Source of the DNA: an uncultured Rhodobacter sp.
GTDB lineage: Bacteria; Pseudomonadota; Alphaproteobacteria; Rhodobacterales; Rhodobacteraceae
Direction of reading: 5' to 3'
Length of the DNA stretch: 6,910 nucleotides
Assembly (NCBI GenBank): GCA_937901435.1
Contig: CALGTJ010000141.1
Coordinates: 1 to 6,910 of the forward strand
The stretch's first letter is position 1. The number at the start of each line of letters is the position of its first letter. The position numbers were made by a program, and so were the translations under genes. Below are positions 6,523 to 6,910 of the stretch, one piece after another. The notes beneath the pieces are model-generated. The model was not told the DNA's origin, made no database searches, and saw nothing but the letters and a program-made list of their open reading frames with translations.

Positions 6523-6564
6523 CGCCTCGTCAGAGGCACAATTAAGCGCCTCGCAAGGGGCACA
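6523..6564 (+). repeat. Tandem imperfect repeat, each copy a small hairpin
   Basis: Two 18-base units, CGCCTCGTCAGAGGCACA (6523-6540) and CGCCTCGCAAGGGGCACA (6547-6564), match at 15 of 18 positions with a 24-base period. Each can fold into a 5-bp stem-loop (GCCTC with GAGGC or GGGGC). It is followed by two GGCGCC palindromes (about 6575-6587). It lies in the leader of rpmJ; the function is unknown. Confidence 0.5.
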
Positions 6565-6607
6565 GGTTTCACCCGGCGCCCGGCGCCGCGACTGCAGGAG
6601 AAGACCC

Positions 6608-6733
6608 ATGAAGGTCCGCAACTCGCTTCGTTCGCTGAAAAACCGGCATCGCGATTGCCGTGTCGTGCGCCGTAAAGGCCGCGTCTACGTTATCAACAAG
6701 ACCCAAAAGCGGTTCAAGGCTCGTCAGGGCTAA
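6608..6733 (+). CDS. rpmJ: 50S ribosomal protein L36, type B (zinc-free form)
   Basis: A 41-residue highly basic protein, [20 protein letters not shown]... ending KARQG, the smallest protein of the large ribosomal subunit, which binds 23S rRNA. The zinc-binding form has C-x2-C...C...H. Here only Cys17 remains; the other ligand positions are His14, Asn30 and a non-His residue near 34-36. It is therefore the C-minus paralogue, which many bacteria use when zinc is scarce, although in some lineages it is the only L36. The start ATG at 6608 has AGGAG (6596-6600) seven bases upstream. A strong terminator follows, so it ends its transcription unit. The identification is very secure despite the small size. 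Confidence 0.96.
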   Translation: MKVRNSLRSLKNRHRDCRVVRRKGRVYVINKTQKRFKARQG

Positions 6734-6760
6734 GTCCGTTTCACGGATCTGGTAACACGA

Positions 6761-6799
6761 AAAAGCCGCCCTGCATCACTGCAGGGCGGCTTTTCTTTT
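6761..6799 (+). terminator. Intrinsic terminator of rpmJ
   Basis: A perfect 15-bp stem, AAAAGCCGCCCTGCA (6761-6775) with TGCAGGGCGGCTTTT (6780-6794), and a TCAC loop, followed by CTTTT. The A-run on the 5' side makes it potentially bidirectional. It lies 27 bases after the rpmJ stop. Confidence 0.95.
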
Positions 6800-6910
6800 G
6801 CGTGACGGTTATGGCCCAATAGCGTTTCGCGAAAACTTTGAGTCATCAAGCATCACTGTAATTACTCACCCCCCATTTTGAGAGTGTGCGTCTCAGGCGA
6901 GGGTTTGGTT
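6800..6910. other. Non-coding tail with short palindromes
   Basis: No gene is seen. The stretch holds a perfect palindrome TTTCGCGAAA (6825-6834), TGAGTCA (6839-6845), a GTAATTAC palindrome (6858-6865), and an inverted repeat TGAGA/TCTCA with a 7-base spacer (6879-6895). It is probably an upstream control region for a gene beyond the window, but no promoter can be assigned. Confidence 0.35.

Noticed and set aside
6165..6621. Minus-strand ORFs across tRNA-Val (containing GDTRIELVTPSMSTKCSTAEL and YKDRTCDPFDVNEVLYR)
   Set aside because: These are translations of the antisense strand of a tRNA gene, a well-known source of spurious protein annotations.
1..6910. CRISPR arrays, insertion sequences, attachment sites or defence systems
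   Set aside because: No regularly spaced repeats, transposase or integrase sequence. The tRNA-Val 3' end shows no nearby direct repeat that would suggest an integrated element in the window.

Overview
The window reads as chromosomal DNA of a marine alphaproteobacterium, most likely a member of the Rhodobacteraceae (Roseobacter group). This rests on the GC-rich coding style, a DinB with a cysteine-rich N-terminal extension, a small MNLYHCMID-type conserved protein, a type-B (zinc-free) L36, and a GGGATATTTTT/AGAAGAAG intergenic element. The placement comes from family resemblance; no database search was run.

Layout. (1) Positions 52-2094 (up to 2172 with a longer start), minus strand: two MalF/MalG-like sugar ABC transporter permeases in an operon, MalF first. 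Neither a substrate-binding protein nor an ATPase is visible; if linked, they lie beyond position 1. (2) Positions 2211-3064, plus strand, divergent from the permeases: an exported six-repeat NHL beta-propeller protein, broken at 2733-2737 by what looks like a 2-base GC/CG duplication. (3) A convergent gap of 134 bp holds a hairpin and T-run element. (4) Positions 3199-3642, minus: a NUDIX hydrolase, divergent from (5) 3731-4984, plus: DNA polymerase IV (dinB) with a four-cysteine N-terminal knuckle. (6) Positions 4988-5338, minus: a small conserved protein (probably DUF6614), tail to tail with dinB across 3 bp. (7) Positions 5407-6267, minus: an N-formylglutamate amidohydrolase family enzyme, with a possible leader attenuator upstream. 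(8) Positions 6422-6496, plus: tRNA-Val(GAC). (9) Positions 6608-6733, plus: rpmJ (L36, zinc-free form), followed by a textbook intrinsic terminator. The last ~110 bp hold no gene, only short dyads.

Functionally this is mostly ordinary core or accessory chromosome: sugar uptake, nucleotide sanitation next to translesion synthesis, one amidohydrolase and translation genes. No clearly new multi-gene system is visible. The items most worth checking are the frameshifted NHL gene, the candidate attenuator before the amidohydrolase, the metal-site-like extension on DinB, and the tandem hairpin repeat between tRNA-Val and rpmJ.
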